Below are positions 1 to 7,819 of a DNA stretch of 32,881 bases, one piece after another. A model generated the notes under the pieces. That model searched no databases, had not been told where the DNA came from, and saw only the letters and a list, made by a program, of their open reading frames with translations. The position numbers were made by a program, and so were the translations under genes. Position 1 is the stretch's first letter; each line of letters begins with the position of its first letter. Source of the DNA: an uncultured Eubacteriales bacterium (GTDB lineage: Bacteria > Bacillota > Clostridia > Oscillospirales > CAG-272); the NCBI GenBank assembly GCA_900546315.1, contig URCP01000023.1:1-32881 (forward strand). The letters run 5' to 3'.

Positions 1-45
1 GGGCGGCTGCGCATACGCCGTACTCCGCAGGCGCCGGAGCGGCGG

Positions 46-69
46 GACGCCTGCCGGCGGGCAGGCGTC
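46..69. other. Perfect 10-bp stem-loop after the deacetylase gene
   Basis: The arms GACGCCTGCC and GGCAGGCGTC pair perfectly around a GGCG loop, directly beyond the stop codon of the minus-strand deacetylase. Neither strand has a T-run after it, so it is not a canonical intrinsic terminator. It could block 3' exonucleases or be a weak or factor-assisted terminator. Nothing else is recognisable in bases 1-69. Confidence 0.4.
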
Positions 70-783
70 TCAGCCGGCGATCAGCTCGGAGACCGTGACG
101 AAGGAATAGCCCCGCTCGATCAGCTCGGGCAGGATGATTTCCAGCGCCTCGGCCGTGGGGCTTGTGCCGTATACGTTGTCGTGAAACAGGATGATGTCGC
201 CGAATTTCACGTCGCGGAGCACGGTTTGGACGACGCTCTCCACGGGCGGCGAGGCCCAGTCGCGCGTGTCCATCCGCCACGACCACAGCACACATTTGTA
301 GCCCGACGCGCATATGCTTTCTATCATAGAGCCGCTGATGTTGCCGCCCGGCGGGCGGAAGAGCACCGGCGAATAATCGAAGGTGCTCTCCAGAAGCTCG
401 GTTGTTTTGGCCGCCTCCTCCAGCAGCGCGTCGCTGCTGCCGCTGCGGAGCGGGTGCGTATAGGTGTGGTTGCCGATTTCGTGACCTTCCGCGAGTTCGC
501 GTAGGATGAGTTCGGGGTAGCGTTCGGCGAGTTCGCCGACGACGAAGAAGGTGGCTTTGGCGCCGTATTCGTCGAGGATGTCGAGGATTTCGGCGGTGTA
601 TTTGTAGTGGGGACCGTCATCGAATGTGAGGGCTACGCGCTTTTTATTGGTGTTGTGGCGGTAGACGGCTTCGTTTGCCGGGCGCGGTGAGGCGTCGCAC
701 GTGGCGTCAGGTACGGTTGGGGTCGATGACGTCAGGATCAGGGCGAGCGCGGCGCATAGTGTGATCTTGAGTAGTTTCCGCAT
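70..783 (-). CDS. Polysaccharide deacetylase (NodB-homology domain), exported
   Basis: This is probably an extracytoplasmic carbohydrate esterase family 4 enzyme that removes N-acetyl groups from a cell-wall or related polysaccharide. A basic start (MRKLLK) followed by a hydrophobic stretch looks like a signal peptide or anchor. The NodB motifs are present: TFDDGPH (catalytic Asp and metal Asp), the metal-ligand motif HEIGNHTYTH, RPPGG, and a C-terminal ILFHD motif. The ATG at 783 is chosen because it overlaps the upstream deacetylase stop as TGATG, implying translational coupling; an in-frame start four codons upstream is less likely. The length of 237 aa fits a single-domain deacetylase. 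All catalytic motifs look intact, so activity is likely. The exact substrate cannot be told from sequence. Confidence 0.88.
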   Translation of the reverse strand: MRKLLKITLCAALALILTSSTPTVPDATCDASPRPANEAVYRHNTNKKRVALTFDDGPHYKYTAEILDILDEYGAKATFFVVGELAERYPELILRELAEGHEIGNHTYTHPLRSGSSDALLEEAAKTTELLESTFDYSPVLFRPPGGNISGSMIESICASGYKCVLWSWRMDTRDWASPPVESVVQTVLRDVKFGDIILFHDNVYGTSPTAEALEIILPELIERGYSFVTVSELIAG

Positions 784-1547
784 CAGACTCCGCACAGCTC
801 CTCAAGTGAACCGAAGCGCCAGCCGTCCTTTTCTAAGCGGGAGAGGAAGTCGTCGAGGATTTTCGCGTTTGTCGAGCTTGTCGGATGGAGGAGGAGTATT
901 TCGCCGTTGTGGAGGTGGTTCAGGAGCTTTGACAGGGCGGCGTCGGGGGCGGGCTGTTTGTCGTTGTCCCAGTCGGCGTAGGCGAAGCTCCAGAAGATTG
1001 TCTTGAAGCCGAGCGCGTCGGCGTCTTTGAGATTCTGCTCAGAGAAGGCGCCTTCGGGCGGGCGGTAGAGGCGCGCCATTTTGTGACCGGTCAGGTCAAG
1101 GCAGAGCTTTTCGAGACCACAGAGTTCTTTTTCTAGTTCGGCTTTGCCGAGGGTTGACATATTTTTATGCTTCATCGTGTGGTTCGCCACGGTGTGACCT
1201 TCGTCGAACATGCGCTTCACGAGGTCGGTGTTGCGCTTCACTAAGTTTTCGAGGATGAAGAAACAGCCTTTCGCGTTGTGCTTTTTCAGGATGTCGAGTA
1301 TCTTTTCGACGTTGCCGTTTTCATAGCCGGCGTCAAAGGTGAGATAGATGACCTTTTCTGAGCAGGCGTCGCCGTGGTCGCGGTCGAGATAGTATCCGCC
1401 GTAGTTATCAATATAGGAGTATTCAGACGGTATCGGCGGCTGGGCGTGAGAGTCGTTTTTTTTGAAATACCAGTTTGACGCGGAGACGTTCAGGGTCAGC
1501 GCGGCGAGGACGGCAAGCGAGGTCAGTGTGTGTAGTGTTTTTTTCAT
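783..1547 (-). CDS. pdaA: PdaA-like delta-lactam-biosynthetic de-N-acetylase
   Basis: PdaA deacetylates N-acetylmuramic acid so that muramic-delta-lactam can form in spore-cortex peptidoglycan. The 254-aa product begins with a signal peptide (MKKTLHTLTSLAVLAALTLNVSA). It carries the PdaA-type variant motif LTFDAGYENG, where other NodB enzymes have TFDDGP. It also has GHTVANHTMKH (metal-binding His residues), LYRPPEGAFSE, FWSFAYADWD and a C-terminal ILLLHP. These match Bacillus subtilis PdaA closely by eye. The ATG is preceded by AAAGGAAAA. It overlaps the next deacetylase gene by TGATG, so the pair is one transcript. If the assignment is right, it hints that the organism forms spores or descends from a spore former. 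Confidence is high for the family and moderate for the cortex role. Confidence 0.85.
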   Translation of the reverse strand: MKKTLHTLTSLAVLAALTLNVSASNWYFKKNDSHAQPPIPSEYSYIDNYGGYYLDRDHGDACSEKVIYLTFDAGYENGNVEKILDILKKHNAKGCFFILENLVKRNTDLVKRMFDEGHTVANHTMKHKNMSTLGKAELEKELCGLEKLCLDLTGHKMARLYRPPEGAFSEQNLKDADALGFKTIFWSFAYADWDNDKQPAPDAALSKLLNHLHNGEILLLHPTSSTNAKILDDFLSRLEKDGWRFGSLEELCGV

Positions 1548-1819
1548 AATTGCGTTTTCCTTTCTTTTTGTCTTTCCGTATTATTTTTACCCCCGCGTCA
1601 CAAAGTTTGCATTGATTTTTTTATATGAAAAGACTATAATATTCCTGTACCGGAAATCGGCGGGCGTTATCCGGATTAATATACACAAAATAATGTATAT
1701 ATACATTTGCTATACAGACGATAGATAATCGATATGCAATGATTCCGGCGACGAGAGTGCATAAAACCGCCTTTATACAGCGCTGGTATACATTTTTTGT
1801 CGAAGTGACGAAAATATGC

Positions 1820-1837
1820 TATGAATATTTATACATG
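1820..1837. promoter_or_regulatory. Candidate ArgR operator (ARG box)
   Basis: The sequence TGAAT-ATTT-ATACA matches the ARG-box palindrome TGAAT-N4-ATTCA with one mismatch and the right spacing. It lies about 18 bp upstream of the argG -35 element. ArgR/AhrC binding to such boxes is established in other bacteria; binding here is inferred, and no argR gene lies in the window. Confidence 0.45.
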
Positions 1838-1854
1838 ATTATACAGTATTGGTC

Positions 1855-1883
1855 TTGTATTTTTTTCGGAATAGGCGTATAAT
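1855..1883 (+). promoter_or_regulatory. Sigma-A promoter of the arginine operon
   Basis: TTGTAT and TATAAT are separated by exactly 17 bp, and the start codon of argG follows about 80 bp downstream. It is the best promoter match upstream of the arginine genes. Confidence 0.7.
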
Positions 1884-1963
1884 ATATGCATAAGAAAAAC
1901 ATACGGTCGGCGAAAACAAAATAAAGGAACGCCGGTCATTATATGAAAGGTAAGGTAACAGAA

Positions 1964-3190
1964 ATGGACAAGAAAAACATAAAGAAAGTCGTTCTCGCGT
2001 ACTCCGGAGGTCTTGACACCTCGATCATCATCCCGTGGCTCAAGGAAAACTACAACAACTGCGAAGTCATCGCCGTATGTGCCGACGTCGGACAGGGAAC
2101 CGAGCTCGACGGACTTGAGGAAAAGGCTCTCAAGACCGGCGCGTCCAAGCTCTATATCGAGGACCTCAAGAAGGACTACATAGAGAATTACATCTGGCCC
2201 TGCCTGAAGGCCGACGCGAAGTATGAGGACTACCTCCTCGGCACCTCTCACGCACGCCCCTGCATCGCGAAGAGACTCGTCGAGATCGCGAAGGTCGAAG
2301 GCGCCGACGCCATCGCGCACGGCTGCACCGGCAAGGGCAACGACCAGGTGAGATTTGAGCTCTCCATCAAGGCTTTCGCTCCGGAAATGGCGATAATCGC
2401 TCCGTGGCGTGAGTGGGACATCCAGTCGAGAGACCAGGAAATCGACTATGCTGAGGCGCACAACATCCCGCTCAAGATCAACCGCGAGACCAACTACTCG
2501 AAGGACAAGAACCTCTGGCACCTCTCCCATGAGGGTCTCGACCTCGAAAACCCGGCAAACGAGCCGCAGTACAACAAGAAGGGCTTCCTCGAACTCGGCG
2601 TATCCCCCGAGCAGGCTCCCGATAAGCCCACCTACGTCACCATTCACTTCGAAAAAGGCATCCCGACCGCCGTTGACGGCAAGGAAATGGGCTCCGTCGA
2701 ACTCGTTGAGTATCTCAACAAACTCGGCGGCGAAAACGGAATCGGTCTCCTCGACATAGTCGAGAACCGCCTCGTCGGCATGAAGTCCCGCGGCGTCTAC
2801 GAGACCCCCGCCGGAACCATCCTCTACAAAGCTCACGACGTCCTTGAGACCATCACCCTCGACAAAGAGACCTTCCACTTCATGAAAGCTCAGATCGCGC
2901 CGAAGATGGCTGACCTCACCTACAACGGCCAGTGGTTCACCCCCCTCAGGGAAGCCATCTGCGCGTTCGTCGACAAGGCGAACGAAACCGTCACCGGCGA
3001 CGTCAAACTCAAACTCTACAAGGGCAACCTCATCAACGCCGGCGTAACCTCCCCGTTCACCCTCTACGACGAACAGACCGCGTCCTTCGGCGTCGACGAA
3101 GACTACAACCAGTACGACGCTCAGGGCTTCATCAACCTCTTCGGTCTCCCGATCAAGGAAAAGGCTAAGCTCGACGCTAAACGTAAGTAA
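1964..3190 (+). CDS. argG: Argininosuccinate synthase
   Basis: ArgG joins citrulline and aspartate using ATP to give argininosuccinate, the penultimate step of arginine synthesis in the cytosol. The N-terminal pyrophosphate-binding P-loop AYSGGLDTS is present, followed by the conserved segments GTSHARPC and AHGCTGKGNDQVRFE. The product is 408 aa, normal for the family. The ATG at 1964 (MDKKNIKK) is preferred over one at 1943 because AAGGT lies at a normal distance before it and ArgG proteins start just before the KKVVLAYSGG strand. It is the first gene of the arginine cluster, 142 bp before argH with a palindromic repeat between, so argG may also be expressed on its own. Confidence 0.97.
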   Translation: MDKKNIKKVVLAYSGGLDTSIIIPWLKENYNNCEVIAVCADVGQGTELDGLEEKALKTGASKLYIEDLKKDYIENYIWPCLKADAKYEDYLLGTSHARPCIAKRLVEIAKVEGADAIAHGCTGKGNDQVRFELSIKAFAPEMAIIAPWREWDIQSRDQEIDYAEAHNIPLKINRETNYSKDKNLWHLSHEGLDLENPANEPQYNKKGFLELGVSPEQAPDKPTYVTIHFEKGIPTAVDGKEMGSVELVEYLNKLGGENGIGLLDIVENRLVGMKSRGVYETPAGTILYKAHDVLETITLDKETFHFMKAQIAPKMADLTYNGQWFTPLREAICAFVDKANETVTGDVKLKLYKGNLINAGVTSPFTLYDEQTASFGVDEDYNQYDAQGFINLFGLPIKEKAKLDAKRK

Positions 3191-3198
3191 GGGGAACG

Positions 3199-3234
3199 GT
3201 GGGGAAGGACCTTTTGAAAAAGGTCCTTCCCCAC
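3199..3234. repeat. Palindromic intergenic repeat, copy 1 (17-bp stem)
   Basis: Perfect 17-bp arms starting GTGGGGAAGGACC surround a 2-base loop. Read on the minus strand, the flank GAAGTTTTAGGGATGGGGTG followed by the stem resembles the two copies around mtnA (AAGTTTTTTGAAAGGGGTGC then a GGGGAGAAC stem), so this is a diverged, inverted member of the same family. There is no T-run on the plus strand. The RNA hairpin would be very stable and may terminate transcription or stabilise the argG message. A second, weaker hairpin follows at about 3275-3302. Confidence 0.75.
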
Positions 3235-3332
3235 ACCCCATCCCTAAAACTTCAAAACAAATAATACCAAGGCTCGGAGGCGGAAGTTTACTTTCACCTC
3301 CGCCACTCATATTAAACCCGAAAGGTAATACA

Positions 3333-4712
3333 ATGAAACTCTGGTCAGGCAGATTCAAAAAAGACGTCGACTCGCGCGTCAACGACTTCAACTCCTCGAT
3401 CTCCTTCGACGGCAGAATGTACAAGCAGGACATCGAAGGCTCCATCGCCCACGCCACCATGCTCGGCGAGTGCGGCATCATAGAAAAGCACGAATCCGAA
3501 AAGATCGTCGAAGCCCTCAAAGGCATCCTCGCCGACATCGAAGCCGGCAGACTCGAATTTTCCGCCGACGCCGAAGACATCCACATGAACATCGAGACCA
3601 TCCTCACCGAAAGGATAGGCGACACCGGCAAACGCCTCCACACCGCCCGCAGCCGCAATGATCAGGTCGCTCTCGATATAAGAATGTACCTGCTCGACGA
3701 GACAAAACTCGTAAAAGCCCGCGTTCTCGGTCTCCTCGCCGCGATAAGCGAAAAGGCGAAAGCCAACGTCGACACCGTCATGGCAGGCTACACACATCTC
3801 CAGAGAGCGCAGCCCGTCACCTTCGCGCACTACATCCTCGCCTACGCGCAGATGCTCATGCGCGACTACGACAGAATCTGCGACTGCGAAAAGAGAATGC
3901 GCGTGATGCCCCTCGGCTCCGGAGCCCTCGCCTCGACGACCTACCCGATCAACCGCGAGAGAGTTGCCGAACTCCTCGGCTTCCCGAAAGTCACCGAGAA
4001 CTCAATTGACGGCGTATCCGACCGCGACTTCGTAATTGAGCTCGCGTCGGCGCTCTCGATTCTCATGATGCACATGAGCAGATTTTCCGAGGAAATAATC
4101 CTCTGGTGCTCGTCCGAGTTCGGATTCATCGAGCTCGACGACGCGTTCTCGACCGGCTCGTCCATCATGCCGCAGAAGAAGAATCCTGACGTCGCCGAGC
4201 TCGTAAGAGGCAAGACCGGACGCATCTACGGCGACCTCATGACCCTGCTCACGATGATGAAATCCCTCCCGCTCGCCTACAACAAGGATATGCAGGAGGA
4301 CAAGGAAGCGATTTTCGACGCCATCGACAACACGCTGATCTCGATCGAGGTCTTCACGTCAATGTTCGCGACGATGATTGTCCGCGCCGACCGGCTCAGA
4401 AAAGCCGCCGCGAAGGGTTTCATAAACGCGACCGACTGCGCCGACTACCTCGTTAAGAAGGGAATGCCTTTCCGCGACGCGTACAAGGTCTCCGGAACGC
4501 TCGTCAGGTACTGCGTCGACAACGACAAGACGCTCGAGGATCTGACGCTCGACGAATACAAGGCTGTATGCGACCTGTTCGACGACGGAGTATACGAGGC
4601 GATAAACCTTGAGAACTGCGTCAACGGCAGAAAGGTTCACGGCGGACCGGCGAAAGAGTCGGTTCTCTATCAGATAGGTCTTGTCGACAGGTTCCTCGAA
4701 GACAACAAATAA
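3333..4712 (+). CDS. argH: Argininosuccinate lyase
   Basis: ArgH splits argininosuccinate into arginine and fumarate, the last step of the pathway. The 459-aa product has the fumarase/aspartase superfamily signature GSSIMPQKKNPD (flexible catalytic loop with the active serine), the TARSRNDQ segment and AGYTHLQRAQP, all in the usual order. The start ATG at 3333 follows CGAAAGGTAATACA, a good ribosome site. The length is normal and no break is seen. It is followed 22 bp later by argC. Confidence 0.97.
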   Translation: MKLWSGRFKKDVDSRVNDFNSSISFDGRMYKQDIEGSIAHATMLGECGIIEKHESEKIVEALKGILADIEAGRLEFSADAEDIHMNIETILTERIGDTGKRLHTARSRNDQVALDIRMYLLDETKLVKARVLGLLAAISEKAKANVDTVMAGYTHLQRAQPVTFAHYILAYAQMLMRDYDRICDCEKRMRVMPLGSGALASTTYPINRERVAELLGFPKVTENSIDGVSDRDFVIELASALSILMMHMSRFSEEIILWCSSEFGFIELDDAFSTGSSIMPQKKNPDVAELVRGKTGRIYGDLMTLLTMMKSLPLAYNKDMQEDKEAIFDAIDNTLISIEVFTSMFATMIVRADRLRKAAAKGFINATDCADYLVKKGMPFRDAYKVSGTLVRYCVDNDKTLEDLTLDEYKAVCDLFDDGVYEAINLENCVNGRKVHGGPAKESVLYQIGLVDRFLEDNK

Positions 4713-4734
4713 TAATTTAAGGGAGAACACGACC

Positions 4735-5784
4735 ATGAAGAAGATAAAAGCCGGGATAATCGGAGCGACCGGATACGCCGGAGCGGAGCTCGCGAGACTG
4801 CTCGTGAACCATCCGGACGTCGAAATAGCGGCTGTAGCGTCGGTCTCGTATGAGGGACAGGATATCGCGGACATTTACCCGAACCTCGCGGAAATACTGC
4901 CGATGACGCTCGGAAATCCGGACGATATCATCCCTGACTGCGACGTCGTGTTCGCGTCGGTGCCGCACGGTGTGTCCGAGGAGATCGCGGTGAAGTGCAT
5001 GGCGCACGACACGGTGCTGATCGACCTCGGCGCGGACTTCAGGCTCCACGACGAGAACGACTACAGGAAATGGTACGGCAAGGAATACAAGCATCCGGAG
5101 CTTCACCTGAAGGCCGTCTATTCGATTCCTGAGCTTCACCGGAACGAGGTGAAGGAGGCAATGGTCATCGGAAATCCGGGCTGTTACCCGACGTCTGTCG
5201 CGCTCGGTCTGATGCCGGCGATAAAGGCGGGGATAATCGACACGGCGCACGTGATAATCGACTCGAAGTCCGGCGTGACCGGAGCCGGAAGAGGTCTCAC
5301 ACAGGGGACGCATTTCCCGGACACGAACGAGGCGTTCGCCGCGTACAAGGCGGGCTGTCACAGGCACACGCCGGAGATTGAGCAGACGCTGACAGAGCTT
5401 GCGGGTGAGAAGGTCGCGGTGACTTTCGTTCCACATCTGCTGCCGGTCAACCGGGGAATCGAATCCTCGATCTATGTCGGACTTAATGAGAAGGGAATGC
5501 TTCTCGACGCTGCGAAGATACATGAGATCTACGAAAAAGCCTACGCGGACGAGAAGTTCGTCAGGGTCATGAAGCCCGGAACCTATTCGAATATAAAGAA
5601 CGTCAGAATGTCGAACTACTGCGATATTTCGATTTTCCTCGACGATCACACCTCGACGCTCATCATCTCGTCGGTCATCGACAATATGGTGAAGGGCGCG
5701 GCGGGACAGGCGATACAGAACATGAATATCCGCTTCGGGCTCGACGAGACCACCGGACTGTTCTGTGTTCCTCCGGCGTTCTGA
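4735..5784 (+). CDS. argC: N-acetyl-gamma-glutamyl-phosphate reductase
   Basis: ArgC reduces N-acetylglutamyl phosphate to the semialdehyde with NADPH. The N-terminal Rossmann motif GATGYAGAEL and the catalytic cysteine motif GNPGCYPT are both visible, as is the SGVTGAGRG segment. The start at 4735 (MKKIKAGIIG) follows AAGGGAG at good spacing; longer in-frame extensions would run into argH. The product is 349 aa, typical of the family. Its stop TGA is followed after one base by the ATG of the next gene, so the two are probably translated together. Confidence 0.97.
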   Translation: MKKIKAGIIGATGYAGAELARLLVNHPDVEIAAVASVSYEGQDIADIYPNLAEILPMTLGNPDDIIPDCDVVFASVPHGVSEEIAVKCMAHDTVLIDLGADFRLHDENDYRKWYGKEYKHPELHLKAVYSIPELHRNEVKEAMVIGNPGCYPTSVALGLMPAIKAGIIDTAHVIIDSKSGVTGAGRGLTQGTHFPDTNEAFAAYKAGCHRHTPEIEQTLTELAGEKVAVTFVPHLLPVNRGIESSIYVGLNEKGMLLDAAKIHEIYEKAYADEKFVRVMKPGTYSNIKNVRMSNYCDISIFLDDHTSTLIISSVIDNMVKGAAGQAIQNMNIRFGLDETTGLFCVPPAF

Positions 5785-5785
5785 T

Positions 5786-6514
5786 ATGAAGACGGTACTG
5801 ATAACAGGCGGAACGCGCGGCATCGGCAGGGCGTCGTCGCTCAGATTCGCGGCGGAGGGCTTCGCGGTCATCGCGAACTATACAAAGAATGAGACCGCAG
5901 CGAAAACGCTTGAAGAAGAGATAAAAAAATCCGGCGGAACAGTAATGACTCTCAGAGCCGACGTCGCGGACGCCGCGGACAGGGAAAGACTTGTCTCCGA
6001 AGCGCTCTCGCTCACAGGTAAGATCGACGTGCTTGTCAACAACGCGGGAATCGCCGATTCCGGGCTCTTTACAGACCTCGCTGGCGAGCGTGCGGCGCGG
6101 CTCTACGCGGTCGACCTCATCGCGCCGGTCGAGCTGACACGGCTTGTCCTGCCGCGCATGATACACGAAAAATCCGGGGTTATCATCAATCTGTCCTCGA
6201 TGTGGGGTCAGGTCGGCGCGTCCTGCGAGGTCGATTACTCGACCGCGAAGGCAGGAATCATCGGCTTCACGAAGGCGCTGGCGAAAGAGGTCGCGCCGTC
6301 CGGAATCCGCGTGAACTGCGTCGCTCCGGGGCTTATCGACACCGAGATGAACTCGAACCTCTCCCGCGAGGATTTCAAAGCGTTCGCGGAGGAGATACCT
6401 ATGGAGCGCGCCGGAACCGCCGACGAGGTCGCCGGGTGCGTATATTTTCTCGCCGAGGGCGGGAGCTATCTTACCGGACAGGTCATCTCGCCGAACGGTG
6501 GATATATAGTCTGA
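5786..6514 (+). CDS. SDR-family reductase, FabG/YmfI-like (possible EF-P 5-aminopentanone reductase)
   Basis: This 242-aa classical short-chain dehydrogenase has the cofactor motif TGGTRGIG, NNAG, the catalytic Ser in NLSSMWG and the catalytic pair YSTAKAG. The phrase SSMWGQVGASCEV followed by YSxxKAG resembles, from memory, Clostridia proteins annotated as the reductase that converts the 5-aminopentanone modification of elongation factor P (B. subtilis YmfI). A FabG-type 3-oxoacyl reductase is the alternative. The ATG at 5786 is one base after the argC stop; an upstream GTG inside argC is rejected. No arginine-pathway step needs this enzyme, so its place between argC and argJ is unusual. About 56 bp separate it from argJ. 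Confidence 0.8.
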   Translation: MKTVLITGGTRGIGRASSLRFAAEGFAVIANYTKNETAAKTLEEEIKKSGGTVMTLRADVADAADRERLVSEALSLTGKIDVLVNNAGIADSGLFTDLAGERAARLYAVDLIAPVELTRLVLPRMIHEKSGVIINLSSMWGQVGASCEVDYSTAKAGIIGFTKALAKEVAPSGIRVNCVAPGLIDTEMNSNLSREDFKAFAEEIPMERAGTADEVAGCVYFLAEGGSYLTGQVISPNGGYIV

Positions 6515-6570
6515 CATAACAACCTTTAATGAAACGACCGGCAGAAACCGTGCCGGAGGGAAAGGAAACG

Positions 6571-7809
6571 ATGATGATGAACACTGAATTAAAGCCATGT
6601 GACGGCGGCGTCTGCGCCGCGAAGGGATTCAGAGCCGCGGGCATACACGCCGGACTCAGAAAGAACAAGGACAAGCTCGATCTCGCGCTGATAGTCGCGG
6701 AAAAGGACTGCGCGGCGGCGGGAGTTTTCACGCAGAACCGCGTCTTTGCCGCTCCGGTCGGTGTGACGAGAGCGCATCTCACAAACGGTGTCGCGCGCGC
6801 GGCGATCTGCAACAGCGGGAACGCCAACGCCTGCACGCCGGACGGATACGCGAACGCGGAGAAGACCTGCGCGGCGCTCGCCGCTGAGCTCGGGATAAAT
6901 GGCGACGACATCATTGTCGCGTCCACCGGCGTCATCGGAGTCTCGCTCCCGGTCGAACAGCTCGTTTCCGGAATACCCGCGCTTGTTTCCGACCTTGGAG
7001 ATACTGCGGCGGATTCAGACCGCGCGGCGCGCGCCATCATGACGACCGACACGAAGAAGAAGGAATTCTCCTATTCCATCACCCTCGGCGGAAAGACCGC
7101 TCATATCGGCGGAATCTGCAAGGGCTCGGGCATGATCAGCCCGAATATGGCGACGATGCTCTGCTTCATCACGACCGACGCGGCTATATCCTCCGGAATG
7201 CTTCAGAAGGCGCTCTCATCGGTTATAAAGGACACGTTCAATATGGTCAGCGTCGACGGTGATACATCGACCAATGACATGGTGACCGTCCTCGCTTCCG
7301 GGCTTGCCGGGAACGACGAGATTATCTCGGACGGCGCGGATTTTGAGGTGTTCTCCGCGGCTCTCGCGACGCTCTGCACCGATCTCTGCACCGCTATCGC
7401 CGCTGACGGTGAGGGCGCGACAAAGATGATTCAGTGCAACGTGCGGAACTTCTCCGACCCGGACGGCGCGAGGGTGCTCGCGAAGTCGGTCATCAGCTCG
7501 TCGCTCGTCAAGACCGCGATGTTCGGCGCGGATGCCAACTGGGGACGCATCCTCTGCGCGCTCGGCTACGCCGGGGTTGATATCGACACGTCGAAGATAG
7601 ACGTTAAGTTCGCGAGCGCGAAGGGCGAGATTCTCGTCTGCGAGGACGGACGCGCTTACCCGTTCTCCGAGGAAAAGGCGAAGGAGATACTCCTCGAGAA
7701 CCGCGTGATCATCGATGTCGACATGAAGTCCGGCGGTGAGAGCGCGACGGCATGGGGCTGTGACCTCAGCTATGAGTATGTCCACATCAACGGCGACTAC
7801 AGGTCATAA
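6571..7809 (+). CDS. argJ: Bifunctional glutamate N-acetyltransferase / ornithine acetyltransferase
   Basis: ArgJ moves the acetyl group from N-acetylornithine to glutamate, giving the cyclic pathway; the bifunctional form also uses acetyl-CoA. The protein belongs to the self-cleaving Ntn-hydrolase family. The cleavage motif KGSGMISPNMATML is present, with the nucleophile Thr at about residue 195, encoded near 7153. The start is placed at the first of three ATGs at 6571 because GGAGGGAAAGG sits just upstream; the more distant start at 6529 lacks this. The product is 412 aa, the usual length. Whether it is mono- or bifunctional cannot be seen directly, but no argA or argE gene lies in the window. 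It is followed closely by argB. Confidence 0.96.
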   Translation: MMMNTELKPCDGGVCAAKGFRAAGIHAGLRKNKDKLDLALIVAEKDCAAAGVFTQNRVFAAPVGVTRAHLTNGVARAAICNSGNANACTPDGYANAEKTCAALAAELGINGDDIIVASTGVIGVSLPVEQLVSGIPALVSDLGDTAADSDRAARAIMTTDTKKKEFSYSITLGGKTAHIGGICKGSGMISPNMATMLCFITTDAAISSGMLQKALSSVIKDTFNMVSVDGDTSTNDMVTVLASGLAGNDEIISDGADFEVFSAALATLCTDLCTAIAADGEGATKMIQCNVRNFSDPDGARVLAKSVISSSLVKTAMFGADANWGRILCALGYAGVDIDTSKIDVKFASAKGEILVCEDGRAYPFSEEKAKEILLENRVIIDVDMKSGGESATAWGCDLSYEYVHINGDYRS

Positions 7810-7819
7810 GGAGCGAAAT

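Larger units (their letters stand above)
1548..1963. other. Divergent intergenic region between pdaA and argG
   Basis: This AT-rich stretch of about 400 bp holds no convincing gene. It contains a perfect 14-bp palindrome ATGTATATATACAT (1693-1706), several TATACA words (near 1711, 1773, 1830 and 1840), an ARG-box-like site and the argG promoter on the plus side. I see no clear minus-strand promoter for pdaA and no T-box or riboswitch signature. The short open frame at 1462-1728 has no ribosome site and low-complexity AT-rich coding, so it is not called. Confidence 0.5.

Noticed and set aside
1693..1706. The 14-bp palindrome ATGTATATATACAT as a second ARG box
   Set aside because: The two half sites are 2 bp apart rather than 4, so it does not fit the ArgR spacing; such palindromes are common in AT-rich DNA.
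1829..3658. Long minus-strand open frame (609 codons) across argG and into argH
   Set aside because: It is antisense to two clear enzymes, is low-complexity (Val/Glu/Leu runs) and has no ribosome site; it is a by-product of GC-rich codon usage.
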